Below, piece after piece: positions 19,417 to 29,073 of a stretch of 64,000 nt of DNA. Each line of letters begins with the position of its first letter. The first letter of the stretch is position 1. The notes under the pieces were generated by a model, which was given only the letters and a program-made list of their open reading frames with translations, was not told the origin of the DNA and did not search any database. Where the stretch lies: positions 2,170,001 through 2,234,000 of the forward strand of contig NZ_CP035704.1 of assembly GCF_004168365.1 (NCBI RefSeq), in the 5' to 3' direction. A program made the position numbers and the translations under genes. Origin of the DNA: Pseudolysobacter antarcticus. Its GTDB lineage: Bacteria > Pseudomonadota > Gammaproteobacteria > Xanthomonadales > Rhodanobacteraceae.

Positions 19417-20052
19417 ATGACCGAACAATTCAACGAACAACTCAGCGTACTCATGGATGGCGAACTGCCGCGCGATAGCGTCCGGTTTCTGCTGCGTGGC
19501 ATAGATGCCGATCCTGCGCTGGCGCAAACTTGGTCGCGCTATCAAGTGGCGCGCAGCTGCCTGCGGCGACAAACCGATGCGTTTGTCAGCATCGATTTTT
19601 CCGCGACAGTGATGGCACGGATCGATGAGGAATCGGTGGTCATCAGCGTTCGTGCGAACGAACATCGCTGGCTGCGCTGGGCGGCAGGTGGCGCGGTGGC
19701 GGCGTCGGTAGCAGTAGCCGCACTGATGGTTTCTCGGCCGGCAATCAGCCCGGAGTCGCCCGCAAGGAATGTCGCCGCCGCCGATCCAGTGCGCGCCGCG
19801 CCGGTTTTGCAAGAACGTACGCCCGCATCGATGGAACAGAAGGTTCCGGCGATGGCCGCCAGCATGGTCGATTACAGCACGCCGACGGCTTCCGATCCGC
19901 GACTGGATTCGTATCTGGTGCGGCATTACGAAGCGACCGGGCAGGGCATGCGCTCGGGCATGGTTCCTTACGTGATGCTGGTCGTGCCGCAACGCACCGC
20001 GCAATCCGCGACGTTGCCACGCACGCAGGAAACACCCGCCAACGCGCAATGA
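19417..20052 (+). CDS. rseA: Anti-sigma-E factor RseA (MucA-like)
   Basis: Inner-membrane protein that holds sigma-E until cleaved under envelope stress. In 211 residues the cytoplasmic N-terminal domain (NEQLSVLMDGELPRDSVRFL, then ALAQTWSRYQVARSCLR) matches the RseA sigma-binding domain. One transmembrane helix follows near 88-108 (AAGGAVAASVAVAALMV), and then a poorly conserved periplasmic tail. It begins five bases after the rpoE stop, and its own stop overlaps the rseB ATG. Confidence 0.93.
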   Translation: MTEQFNEQLSVLMDGELPRDSVRFLLRGIDADPALAQTWSRYQVARSCLRRQTDAFVSIDFSATVMARIDEESVVISVRANEHRWLRWAAGGAVAASVAVAALMVSRPAISPESPARNVAAADPVRAAPVLQERTPASMEQKVPAMAASMVDYSTPTASDPRLDSYLVRHYEATGQGMRSGMVPYVMLVVPQRTAQSATLPRTQETPANAQ

Positions 20053-21026
20053 TGCCTGGTGCGATACGCTGCGGCTGCGGAATATTGTTGCTGGCGCTGG
20101 TCGCCACAAGCAGCCGCGCCGATGAGACTGCAGATCCGCAACAACTGCTGGCGCAGATGGCCAGCGCGATGCGCGACCTCGACTACGATGGCTCTTTTAT
20201 CTACGAACACGATGGCCGCGTCGATACCTTGCGCGTTTTTCATGCAGGTGGAGTGGATGAGCGCGAACGTTTGATCAGCCTCAACGGCGCGCGCCGCGAA
20301 GTGGTGCGCAACAGTCGCAGCATTACCAGCGTGCAACCGAATCAGCTGCCCACAGTATTTGGCGCCGAAAGCAATCGTCGTCTCGTGCCATTAGTGCCGG
20401 AGGCGCGGGCTGAAGGTCTGCAGGAAAACTACACGCTGCGCCTGATTGGCGAAGATCGGATTGCGGGCTTCAGCGCGCAAGTAATTGACGTGCAGGCCAC
20501 GGACAAATATCGCTACAGTTATCGATTGTGGCTGGAAAAAAATTCGCATCTTTTGTTGCGCTCAATGTTGCTGGATGCCGATCAGCATTCGCTGCAGCAA
20601 CTGATGTTTGTCGCGCTGAATATTGGCGGGCACGTGAATGAAACCGACTTGGCGCTGAGTGAAGTCCCGGCCAGAACCATCGCCGCGCAGGCGCAAGAAG
20701 TCCTGCTGACCACGCCATCTGAATGGAAGCTCGGCGAATTACCGGCGGGTTTCAGCATGAGCGCACGGCGCGGGCCAGCTGATGCGACTAACAATGCGGA
20801 ACATTGGTTGTTATCCGATGGTGTTGCCAACGTTTCGGTTTATCTAGAGCCGGCCAACACAGCGCCTGGCGTGCTGACTCAGGGCAAGATATCGCGCGGT
20901 GTGCTCAACGTATTCGTGCGTAACCTCAATGGCTATCAGGTCACTGCGCTCGGCGAAGTGCCGCCGGCGACGGTCGAGAAAATTGCCGACGCGCTTACTC
21001 ACGCGGCGCCCGCAGTCGCGCACTGA
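20049..21026 (+). CDS. rseB: Sigma-E regulatory protein RseB (MucB-like)
   Basis: Periplasmic protein that binds RseA and shields it from the stress proteases. The 325-residue product starts with a signal peptide (GCGILLLALVATSSRADE). It contains LAQMASAMRDLDYDGSFIYE, the LolA-like beta-sheet domain, and a second MucB domain (LPAGFSMSARR onward). The ATG at 20,049 overlaps the rseA stop; ATG 20,052 is equally possible. Confidence 0.93.
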   Translation: MMPGAIRCGCGILLLALVATSSRADETADPQQLLAQMASAMRDLDYDGSFIYEHDGRVDTLRVFHAGGVDERERLISLNGARREVVRNSRSITSVQPNQLPTVFGAESNRRLVPLVPEARAEGLQENYTLRLIGEDRIAGFSAQVIDVQATDKYRYSYRLWLEKNSHLLLRSMLLDADQHSLQQLMFVALNIGGHVNETDLALSEVPARTIAAQAQEVLLTTPSEWKLGELPAGFSMSARRGPADATNNAEHWLLSDGVANVSVYLEPANTAPGVLTQGKISRGVLNVFVRNLNGYQVTALGEVPPATVEKIADALTHAAPAVAH

Positions 21027-21159
21027 AATTGCAGCCTGAATGCGGTTTGTTTCAGCGTGATTTGTCGCGGAACTTAAATCTAGCAACGTTATCCAATGGC
21101 GCGTCAGGTGCGAGCCATGATCAATCCTGTTTTATCAATCAACACTCGAGGAGAGAGGC

Positions 21160-22590
21160 ATGAAATTGTTGGTCTCTGTGATGCTGTCCGGCGTGCTGCT
21201 GGGTGGCGCTGGAATAGCCCGCGCGGATTTGCCGGACTTCACCCAACTGGTGGAGAAAAATGCGCCGGCGGTTGTCAATGTGCAGGCAACTCATAGCGGA
21301 AAAATCGATAGTGAAACCGCCGAAGCTGGTGACGAGCAGGATATGCCCGATGTGCTGCGTCGATTCTTCGGGCCGCAGGGACCACAAGGTCCGCAGGGAC
21401 AAGGTCGGCCACGTGGCGCTGGCGAAGGCACCTCGATTGGATCGGGTTTCATTATTTCAGCCGACGGTTATGTGCTGACCAACAATCACGTCGTCGAAGG
21501 CGCAGATCAGGTCACCGTTCGTCTGTCTGATCGACGCGAACTTGATGCGAAAGTGGTTGGTACGGATCCGCAGACCGACATCGCCCTCCTCAAAGTCGAG
21601 GCTAGCAGTTTGCCGGTGGTTGCGATTGGTGATTCGACCAAGCTCAAGCAAGGGCAATGGGTGGTTGCGATCGGCTCGCCGTTCAATTTTGATCACACTG
21701 TGACGCACGGCATCATCAGTTCGGTCCAGCGCAAGTTTGGTGGCGCCGATCAGCAGTATGTCGGTTTCATCCAGACCGATGTGCCGATCAATCGCGGTAA
21801 CTCTGGTGGTCCGTTATTCAATTTGAATGGCGAAGTGATCGGTATCAACTCGCAGATTCTGAGTAACACCGGCGGCTATATGGGTGTGTCGTTTTCGATC
21901 CCGATCGATGTGGCGATGAACGATGTCGAGCAAATCAAGAGCAAGGGACACGTTTCACGCGGCATGATCGGTGTGCAGATTCAGGACATCAATCGTGAAA
22001 TGGCGCAAAGCCTCGGCCTGCCGCGTCCGGGCGGGGCGCTCGTCAACAAGATCACGCCTGCTGGCGCTGCGGAAAAAGCCGGCATCCATGTCGGTGACGT
22101 GATTGTGTCGTTCAACGGCAAGGATCTGGATCATTCGTCCGACTTGCCGCCGCTGGTCGGCATGAGCAAGCCGGGCAGCCAAGTGGAGGTCAAACTGTTC
22201 CGCGATGGCAAGACGCTCACCGTTCCGGTCACCGTAGGCGAGCTGCCGCAGGACAAGAACGCGCTAGCTGCCGCCGCAACGGCGACGCCGACCGCGGGTA
22301 ACCCGCTGGGCATCGTGGTTGAGGATTTGACGGCAGAGCAACGCAAGGACCTGGGCCTGAAGGATCAGGGGGTGGTTATCAGCAATATCACAGGCGCGGC
22401 ACGGCGCACCCAGCTGCAGCAGGGGGATGTGATCCTGATGGTGGGGAAGAAAGCTGTGAAGTCAGCCTTGGAGCTCAATCTGGCATTAAAGGACCTGAAG
22501 CCCGGCGACACCGCGATGTTGCTGGTGCGCCGTGAAGACGCGACTAGCTTTGTTGCAGTGACAATGCCAAAAGCCAAGGACAAGGGCTGA
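21160..22590 (+). CDS. degP: Periplasmic serine endoprotease DegP/MucD family
   Basis: HtrA-type protease and chaperone of the periplasm that degrades misfolded envelope proteins. The 476-residue precursor has a signal peptide (cleavage near ARA-DL at 22/23) and a Gly/Pro/Gln loop at 71-90. The catalytic triad is His110 (TNNHVVEGA), Asp140 (TDIALLKV) and Ser215 (NRGNSGGPLF), and two PDZ domains follow (about 265-360 and 375-470). GAGGAGAGAGG precedes the ATG. As in Pseudomonas algU-mucABD, it ends the sigma-E operon, with a 133 bp spacer after rseB that may carry its own promoter. Confidence 0.95.
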   Translation: MKLLVSVMLSGVLLGGAGIARADLPDFTQLVEKNAPAVVNVQATHSGKIDSETAEAGDEQDMPDVLRRFFGPQGPQGPQGQGRPRGAGEGTSIGSGFIISADGYVLTNNHVVEGADQVTVRLSDRRELDAKVVGTDPQTDIALLKVEASSLPVVAIGDSTKLKQGQWVVAIGSPFNFDHTVTHGIISSVQRKFGGADQQYVGFIQTDVPINRGNSGGPLFNLNGEVIGINSQILSNTGGYMGVSFSIPIDVAMNDVEQIKSKGHVSRGMIGVQIQDINREMAQSLGLPRPGGALVNKITPAGAAEKAGIHVGDVIVSFNGKDLDHSSDLPPLVGMSKPGSQVEVKLFRDGKTLTVPVTVGELPQDKNALAAAATATPTAGNPLGIVVEDLTAEQRKDLGLKDQGVVISNITGAARRTQLQQGDVILMVGKKAVKSALELNLALKDLKPGDTAMLLVRREDATSFVAVTMPKAKDKG

Positions 22591-22618
22591 AGCAAAACGC
22601 AGCTGTCGATGCAGTGAC

Positions 22619-22645
22619 AAACGGAGCCGAAAGGCTCCGTTTTGC
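22619..22645 (+). terminator. Rho-independent terminator of the rpoE operon
   Basis: A 10-bp perfect stem AAACGGAGCC/GGCTCCGTTT with loop GAAA, followed by TG and a T-rich tail, 28 bp after the degP stop. Confidence 0.9.
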
Positions 22646-23352
22646 TTTGTAAGGTTTGAGCAAGGCAGTGTAGAGGCCATGCCCGCTGCGCGCTCCTGGA
22701 CATATCGAGTTGCGTGAATTTACCTGGCCTCCTAAACAGCGCGCTTGAGGCACATCGGCGCGGTTGTCTAGTTCTACGCCCAGTGATCATTCGCTCACGC
22801 CGAACGCACGCCAATTCTCCCTGAGTGCAGCGAGCACCCCTCCATACCTTCCTTCGATTCTACAAACAGTTCACTCCGATGGATGCGGTCCTATCGGACG
22901 CGTTCCTTGAATTATTCGCTCGTTCTGTCGATGAGTGTGAATGTGGCCGCTGGTTGAGCCTAAATTGTGTATTTACGTAACACGAATAATTACAAATTCT
23001 GGCGTCGCCCGATTATTAATTATATTGTTCACCTATTATTCACGTATTAATTGAGTTTTCATAGCGGCGATCTTCAAAAGTAAGCTGCTCGTCACAGAAA
23101 TCCGGTCTATAAACTGCAGAATAGCATCCAGGAGAAGATTGGTTCTATTCAAAGAGTTAAATGTGTACGTGATGACTTTGTGAAGACAATAACATTGTAA
23201 ATTAAAAATTCACATTTTATAGACAGAGCGTATCAATTTCGTGTAGTCCAGCTAGCCGAAAAAAATATAACAAAATCAATAAGATGAAATGAAAGAATGG
23301 ATTGCAATATCTGTACCAAATGACTTGATGTTCAATCAAAACGGGGTGAGTT
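22646..23352. other. Long AT-rich intergenic region before the Ig-repeat protein
   Basis: About 700 bp without a supported gene. The first 280 bp have ordinary composition and contain only short frames without family similarity. From about 22,960 to 23,350 the sequence becomes strongly AT-rich (many ATTAAT and AATTA runs), unlike anything else in the window. This AT-rich leader belongs to the following secreted-protein gene and would suit H-NS/MvaT-type silencing or complex promoter control. I see no riboswitch or small-RNA signature that I could name. Confidence 0.6.
23195..23223 (+). promoter_or_regulatory. Candidate sigma-70 promoter of the Ig-repeat protein gene
   Basis: TTGTAA (23,195-23,200) and TATAGA (23,218-23,223) are separated by exactly 17 bp within the AT-rich leader, leaving a 5' untranslated region of roughly 120 nt before ATG 23,353. 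Confidence 0.5.
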
Positions 23353-25482
23353 ATGAATATGTTTCGTTACTTTGTATCCAGCGCTCTGCATTCTTTCACA
23401 AAGAGTGCACATACGTTAAATTCGGGGTTTAATTATAAATCATCGTTATTAGCGACACTCGCTATCGGTTGTGTGGCATTCAGCGTCGCAAGTTATGCCA
23501 CGCCGATAGCAGTACCGAATGGCGGTTTCACCTCGACCACGAATGCGAATCCGGTTACCGCGATCGGCGGTGGTTTATTGACTCCGTCGGCACAGGGTGT
23601 CGCAATTGGCACGACTGGGCCTTGGACTGGCTCATACTCCGGCGCACTTGGCCTCGTGGCCCCTCCAACTTTGCAGATTAGCGCCACCGCGCACACCGCG
23701 ACCATCGGGGGAATCCTTGGCTTGAACGTTGCCGGTTCGCTGGTCGCGAATTCGGCGTCGTTCGACCAAGTATTTCCGACCGGCGACCCGGCCAACCTGT
23801 TTCGGGCGAGCAAGGTATATACGCTGAATGTCAACGTCGACACGCCGAGCATCGTTGGCCTGAATGTGCTTGGTGAGAGCATCATCGGCTCGGCGCTGAC
23901 TTCGACCAGCGGCGTGGTAACGACCACGGTGGCAAATTCCAACGCCAACCCGGCGATCCTGACGCTGCTTAGCAGCGGGCATTACACGCTGTCCTTGCCT
24001 TACACCACACCTGCTAGCGGCGGTGCAGTCGGCAGCCAGATCGGCGTTTCGCTGTATTCGCACCCGCAGGGCCTCGCCCAGCTCAACCTGATCCAGACGA
24101 TCGCTTTCAGCAACGCCACGATGACCCGCGTCGGCACGGTGCCTTCGTCGATTGTGGTAACGGTAGGCAGCCAGAGCGGCTCTCAAAGCGCCGTTGTAGG
24201 TGATCCATTCGCGCATCCTTTGTCAGTGACCGTGGTGGACAGCGATGGCGATGCGGTTCCAGGTGTCAATGTAACGTTCACCGTGCCTGGCAGTGGTGCT
24301 GGTGCCAATCTGGCTCCCGCAAGCACTGTCGTCACCGGTGCTGATGGGACAGCTGTGGTCAATGCCACCGCGAATACCTTGCCGGGTGGCTATGTAATTA
24401 CGGCCCAGGTGGGTGGCGTACCAACACCCGCTATCTTCAACTTGACCAATGTTGCCGGCCCTCCGTTTGCAATCACGGTTCTGCCGCCGCCACCGACCAG
24501 CGCCACCGTCGGTACTCCGTTTGCGCCGTTGAACGTGCAGGTGACAGATAAGTTCGGCAATCCGGTCGCTGATGGAATCAGTGTCACGGTCACTGCAACG
24601 ACAGCCGCTTCGGGCGCCAGCACGCAGACCACAACAATGGTCACGACCACCGCTGGTGGTCAGGCGCAGATTAACGAGAGTGCGAACAACATTATCGGTA
24701 GCTATACCCTGACGGTAACAGCAGGCGCTGCCACATCTTCCCCGATTTCCCTGACAAATGCTCCGGGCGTGCCGATCAAGGTGAAGCCGGGTGTTGGTGG
24801 CAATGCAGCAGCAAGCGGTACTCCGCAAAGTGCAACGATTGCCCACCCATTCGGTACAGCGCTGTCAGTGCTCGTGACAGATCAGTTCGATAACCCTGTT
24901 GCTGGGGCCGTGGTGACTTTCACTCTGCCGGCCAGCGGCGCTGGTGCAACATTGTCTGCTAACCCAGTGACCACGGATGCAAACGGTGTAGCGACGGTGA
25001 CCGCAACTGCAAATAACCTTGCTGGCTTGTATCACGTACCTGCCACGGTTGCCGGAGGTACGCAGACAACAACCTTCGACCTGACCAATAACGGTGTAAC
25101 AGGTATCGGCGGTGGCACACCTCAAGTTGCAGTGGTGAGTGCCGACTTTGGCTGCGCTCTGATTGCGACGGTAACTGATGGCAATGGCCCCGTCGCAGGT
25201 GTCGGAGTGCAGTTCGTCGCGAATGCGTCGCCCGCTGGAGCCTCGGCCGGATTCTCCAGCCTGCAGGGTTCGCAGAACACCAGCCCGCTCACTATCACGA
25301 CCGATGCGAACGGATCAGCCTCTGTCGTAGCGAAAGGAAACGCGATCGCCGGTGACTACACCGCGACGGCGGGCATCCCGGGAGCCGGCCAGACCGTGAC
25401 CTACAAGCTGAGCAATCTGGCGCAGGGCGAAAGAATATTCGCCAACGGCTTTGAGGATCCATCCTCGACTTGTGCGCACTAA
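23353..25482 (+). CDS. Secreted Ig-like (Big_1-type) repeat protein, putative adhesin
   Basis: A 709-residue exported protein. It has a long N-terminal signal region (hydrophobic LLATLAIGCVAFSVASYA near 33-50), then a 210-residue beta-rich head. About four bacterial Ig-like domains of the invasin Big_1 style follow (roughly 268-370, 371-466, 467-582, 583-690). Each carries a V-x-D-x-x-GNPV-x-G strand and a T-x-x-(A/D)G-x-A stretch, for example DKFGNPVADG, DQFDNPVAGA and DANGVATVTATAN. The end, GERIFANGFEDPSSTCAH, carries an IFANGFE motif that I recall at the C-termini of other secreted xanthomonad proteins. No transmembrane anchor is visible. GGGGTGAG precedes the ATG. Adhesive or cell-surface function is inferred. 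Confidence 0.8.
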   Translation: MNMFRYFVSSALHSFTKSAHTLNSGFNYKSSLLATLAIGCVAFSVASYATPIAVPNGGFTSTTNANPVTAIGGGLLTPSAQGVAIGTTGPWTGSYSGALGLVAPPTLQISATAHTATIGGILGLNVAGSLVANSASFDQVFPTGDPANLFRASKVYTLNVNVDTPSIVGLNVLGESIIGSALTSTSGVVTTTVANSNANPAILTLLSSGHYTLSLPYTTPASGGAVGSQIGVSLYSHPQGLAQLNLIQTIAFSNATMTRVGTVPSSIVVTVGSQSGSQSAVVGDPFAHPLSVTVVDSDGDAVPGVNVTFTVPGSGAGANLAPASTVVTGADGTAVVNATANTLPGGYVITAQVGGVPTPAIFNLTNVAGPPFAITVLPPPPTSATVGTPFAPLNVQVTDKFGNPVADGISVTVTATTAASGASTQTTTMVTTTAGGQAQINESANNIIGSYTLTVTAGAATSSPISLTNAPGVPIKVKPGVGGNAAASGTPQSATIAHPFGTALSVLVTDQFDNPVAGAVVTFTLPASGAGATLSANPVTTDANGVATVTATANNLAGLYHVPATVAGGTQTTTFDLTNNGVTGIGGGTPQVAVVSADFGCALIATVTDGNGPVAGVGVQFVANASPAGASAGFSSLQGSQNTSPLTITTDANGSASVVAKGNAIAGDYTATAGIPGAGQTVTYKLSNLAQGERIFANGFEDPSSTCAH

Positions 25483-25591
25483 GTTCGAAAGCCTCGCAGG
25501 AAACATGAGAGGCGAGGGATAGATTCAAGGACGATGCGAGGGGGCTGCCGAGAAGGTCCGAAAATGGATCCGTCAGGTAGGTAACAAACCG

Positions 25592-25620
25592 AACGGCGAG
25601 CAGAAATGCTCGCCGTTTGT
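25592..25620 (+). terminator. Terminator-like hairpin after the Ig-repeat gene
   Basis: An 11-bp perfect stem AACGGCGAGCA/TGCTCGCCGTT with a 3-nt loop, followed by TGTCGTTG, 110 bp after the stop. The T-run is poor, so efficiency is uncertain. The remainder of the 294 bp gap to the next gene holds nothing recognisable. Confidence 0.65.
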
Positions 25621-25776
25621 CGTTGCGATGGGCGTAACCGGTTCCAACAATCCGCGAGCACTCTGTAGTGCCGTTTCAGCCATGTTGCTTCAGTAAACTA
25701 TCGGCACTGGTATCCGCTAGCGTACTCTTGCTATTCAACTGTGAACCTTGTTGCTGATCCGCCATTGGAGTCGCTG

Positions 25777-27825
25777 ATGCATTGCCGATCCACCGCTTTC
25801 GCTTTGTCGCTAATTGCACTTACCTCGATGTTTGCTGTTGACGTATCCGCGGCAGATGCTCGCCAGTTCCGACCGCTCGATGTGTTCCAGTTGCAGTGGG
25901 CGAATAATCCCGAGATTTCTCCCGACGGTCGCTCGGTGGTCTACGAGCGCAGCTACTTCGACATCATGAAGGATCGCAAACGTTCTAATCTGTGGATCAT
26001 TGATATCGCCAGCGGCAACCAGCGTCCGTTGACCAGCGGTTCGGCGAATGATGGACAAGTGGCCTGGTCGCCGGATGGCAAACGCCTGGCGTATGTTTCG
26101 CTCGAAGATGGTTCGGCGCAAATTCACATGCGCTGGATGGATAGCGGACAGTCCGCACGCATCACAACTCTCACCGAGGGGCCGCAGGGTTTGTCATGGT
26201 CGCTGGATGGCAAGTGGTTGGCATACGCCTCGCGCGTTCCGGCCGAGGGCAAGCAACTGGCGACAATGCCGGCAAAACCGAAGGGAGCCGAATGGGCAGA
26301 TCCGGTCAAGTTGATCGATCGTCTGAACTATCGTTTTGATGGAGCCGGTTACATCGATCCCGGTTACAACCAAATCTTCGTGGTCGCGGCCGATGGCGGC
26401 AGTCCGCGTCAGGTCACCAGCGGCGACTACAACTATGCCGAAAATCCCGCATGGGCGCGTGATGGAAAGTCATTGATCGTATCCTCGAATCGTCGTGACG
26501 ATTGGGAATACCATCCGTTCGAAAGCGAACTGTATCGCGTCGATATCGATAGCGGCGTCTTCAGCCAGCTGACCGATCGCGATGGCCCGGATACCCATCC
26601 GCTGATTTCGCCGGATGGCAAGCAGATTGCGTATCTTGGTTTCGATGACAAGCAGCTCGGATATCAGGGCAACCATCTTTATCTGCTTGATCTGAGCAGC
26701 GGAAAAAGTCGCGTATTGACCGAGAATTTCGATTTCGACATCGGTAATCCGAGTTGGGATGCCAATGGTCGTGGCCTGTTTTTCAGCTACGACGACAAGG
26801 GCATCAGCAAGATCGGTTATGCCAACGCAAGCGACGGAAAAACCGAAACGGTCGCGAGCGATTTTGGCGGTACCGCGATGGGTCGCCCGTACGCCGGTGG
26901 CGCGATGTCGGCAGCGGCCGGGAAGGTTGCTTATACGCGCGGTACCGAATATCGCGCCGCCGATGTGGCGGTGATCGAGCGCGGCGGAAAATCGCGCGTC
27001 TTGACCAATCTCAACGCCAATCTGCTCGACCACAAGGATCTCGCAACGATCGAGGAATTGTGGACGGCATCATCCGCGGATGGTCGCAAGGTTGAAGGCT
27101 GGATCGTCAAGCCGCCGCATTTTGATCCGGCGAAAAAATACCCGCTGCTGCTCGAAATTCATGGCGGACCTTACTCGAATTATGGCCCGCGTTTTGCGCC
27201 GGAAATCCAGCTTTATGCGGCGGCAGGCTACGTCGTTTTGTATAGCAATCCACGCGGCAGTACGAGTTACGGGCAGGAGTTTGCGAACCTGATCCAGAAC
27301 GCGTATCCGAGCAAGGATTACGACGATCTCATGAGCCTCACCGACGCCGTGATCGCCAAGGGTTATGTCGATAACAAGAACCTGTTCGTGACGGGCGGCA
27401 GCGGCGGTGGTGTGTTGACAGCGTGGATCGTCGGCCATACCGATCGCTTCCGCGCTGCCGTGGTGGCGAAGCCGGTGATCAACTGGTCGAGTTTCGCCTT
27501 GACCACGGATCTTTCCAGCCTGATCCACACCTATTGGTTCGCCGGTTATCCGTGGGAGCATGCGGATAATTACGCGCAGCGCTCGCCGATCACTTACGTC
27601 GGCAACGTCAAGACGCCGACCATGCTGATCAATGGTGAATCCGATTACCGCACGCCGATTTCGGAAGCCGAGCAGTTCTACCAAGCGTTGAAATTGCGCA
27701 AGGTCGATACAGCGATGATCCGCATCCCGGGCGCCTCGCATGAGATCAACCGTCGTCCGAGCAATATGCTGGCGCAGGTACTCAATACGCTCGCGTGGTT
27801 CGAGCGTTATCGCGGCAAGGATTGA
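25777..27825 (+). CDS. S9-family (prolyl oligopeptidase type) serine peptidase
   Basis: A secreted or periplasmic dipeptidyl/acylaminoacyl peptidase of 682 residues from ATG 25,777 (signal peptide MHCRSTAFALSLIALTSMFA, then ADAR; GGAG upstream). The N-terminal beta-propeller carries WD40-like/TolB-type motifs (ISPDGRSVVYERS, WSPDGKRLAYVS, SPDGKQIAYLG). The C-terminal alpha/beta hydrolase has EIHGGPYSNYG, nucleophile-elbow GGSGGG near 552, Asp in NGESDYRTP and His in PGASHEINRR, completing the triad. It overlaps no neighbour; the glycosyltransferase gene starts five bases after its stop. Confidence 0.93.
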   Translation: MHCRSTAFALSLIALTSMFAVDVSAADARQFRPLDVFQLQWANNPEISPDGRSVVYERSYFDIMKDRKRSNLWIIDIASGNQRPLTSGSANDGQVAWSPDGKRLAYVSLEDGSAQIHMRWMDSGQSARITTLTEGPQGLSWSLDGKWLAYASRVPAEGKQLATMPAKPKGAEWADPVKLIDRLNYRFDGAGYIDPGYNQIFVVAADGGSPRQVTSGDYNYAENPAWARDGKSLIVSSNRRDDWEYHPFESELYRVDIDSGVFSQLTDRDGPDTHPLISPDGKQIAYLGFDDKQLGYQGNHLYLLDLSSGKSRVLTENFDFDIGNPSWDANGRGLFFSYDDKGISKIGYANASDGKTETVASDFGGTAMGRPYAGGAMSAAAGKVAYTRGTEYRAADVAVIERGGKSRVLTNLNANLLDHKDLATIEELWTASSADGRKVEGWIVKPPHFDPAKKYPLLLEIHGGPYSNYGPRFAPEIQLYAAAGYVVLYSNPRGSTSYGQEFANLIQNAYPSKDYDDLMSLTDAVIAKGYVDNKNLFVTGGSGGGVLTAWIVGHTDRFRAAVVAKPVINWSSFALTTDLSSLIHTYWFAGYPWEHADNYAQRSPITYVGNVKTPTMLINGESDYRTPISEAEQFYQALKLRKVDTAMIRIPGASHEINRRPSNMLAQVLNTLAWFERYRGKD

Positions 27826-27830
27826 TCATA

Positions 27831-28907
27831 ATGCGCGTCTGTCTTTGCATGATCGTCAAGAACGAGTCGCACGTCATCGAGCGTTGCCTGCGCTCGGTGC
27901 GACCTTTCATTCACTCGTGGGCGATTTCCGATACCGGATCGAGCGATGGCACGCAGGAAATCATCCGTCGAGTACTCGCGGATTTGCCGGGCGAATTGAT
28001 CGAGCGGCCATGGGTGGATTTTTCGCACAATCGCAACGAGGCATTGAAGCTCGCGGCGAAACACGGCGATTTTGCATTGACGATTGACGCCGACGAAGTG
28101 CTCGAAGCCGATGCCGGATTCGTTTATCCCCGGCTCGATGCGCCGGGCTACATGGTCGAAGTTCATTACGCCAATACCTCGTATCAGCGTACCGCTTTGG
28201 TACGCACGAACGCGCTTTGGGAGTGGAAAGGCGTCCTGCACGAGGCACTCAACTCGCCGCTGGCGGCCGCCGTGCAGCGATTGCCTGGATTGCGCATGCG
28301 ACCGTTTCCCGATGGCGCGCGCAGTCAGCGTCCCGCCGAAGAAAAATATACCGACGACGCCGCTGTTCTGCAGCGCGCCCTGTTCGCTGAGCCGGACAAT
28401 GCGCGTTACGCTTTTTATCTCGCACAGAGCTGGCGCGACGCCGGCCAGAACGAAAAGGCGCTGAGTGCGTACGAACATCGCGTGGCGATGGGCGGCTGGG
28501 ACGAAGAAGTGTTTTTCGCGAAATTTCAGGTGGCCGTGATCAAAGAACGTTTGGGCCGGCCGTATGCTGATATCGTCGCTGCTTATCTAGAGGCTTATGA
28601 TTTTCGCTCGGCTCGTGCGGAATCGATGTGCGAGCTCGCGCGGTATTGTCGATTGCAGAATCGCTTTGCCGTGGCGGCAGAATTTGCACGTATCGCGATG
28701 GAGATTCCGCAGCCTGCCGACTTGCTGTTTGTCGACGTGACTGTCTACGCATGGCGCGCCAAGGACGAGCTTGCGGTCTCGGCTTACTACTGCAAAAAAC
28801 GCGAGCTCAGCGAGCGGCTGTGCATGGAGTTGCTGGAAGGAAATTCGTTGCCGGAAAGCGAACGCGAGCGCGTGCAAAAGAATCTGGAGTTTGCGCGATC
28901 GCTGTGA
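27831..28907 (+). CDS. Glycosyltransferase family 2-like protein with TPR-like tail
   Basis: A 358-residue cytosolic protein from ATG 27,831. The first 100 residues are a GT-A fold: MRVCLCMIVKNESHVIERCL, SDTGSSDGTQEII, and the metal-binding DxD-type TIDADEVLE near 86. The C-terminal 180 residues resemble tetratricopeptide repeats (ARYAFYLAQSWRDAGQNEKA, LSAYEHRVAMGGWDEEVFF). Proteins of this build transfer sugars in glycan or glycopeptide synthesis; donor and acceptor cannot be read from sequence. It is coupled to the upstream S9 peptidase gene by a 5 bp gap. Confidence 0.85.
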   Translation: MRVCLCMIVKNESHVIERCLRSVRPFIHSWAISDTGSSDGTQEIIRRVLADLPGELIERPWVDFSHNRNEALKLAAKHGDFALTIDADEVLEADAGFVYPRLDAPGYMVEVHYANTSYQRTALVRTNALWEWKGVLHEALNSPLAAAVQRLPGLRMRPFPDGARSQRPAEEKYTDDAAVLQRALFAEPDNARYAFYLAQSWRDAGQNEKALSAYEHRVAMGGWDEEVFFAKFQVAVIKERLGRPYADIVAAYLEAYDFRSARAESMCELARYCRLQNRFAVAAEFARIAMEIPQPADLLFVDVTVYAWRAKDELAVSAYYCKKRELSERLCMELLEGNSLPESERERVQKNLEFARSL

Positions 28908-28971
28908 GGAGTCGTTGCACGCAGATGCGATGATTTTTTTGCGCTTGCTACGTAGGATCGCTGCGCGACGG

Positions 28972-29004
28972 ATCGGAATCTTCGCGAGATTCGAGGATTC
29001 CGAT
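28972..29004. terminator. Hairpin between convergent genes, possible bidirectional terminator
   Basis: ATCGGAATC at 28,972-28,980 pairs perfectly with GATTCCGAT at 28,996-29,004, with a 15 nt loop. It lies between the glycosyltransferase stop and the stop of the opposite-strand gene at 29,074. There is no T-run. Confidence 0.45.
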
Positions 29005-29073
29005 TTGGCCGAATTTTCCGCAACGCCATTTCATCGCGAACCGATTGGCCGATTCGCAAAAATATAAACAAGC

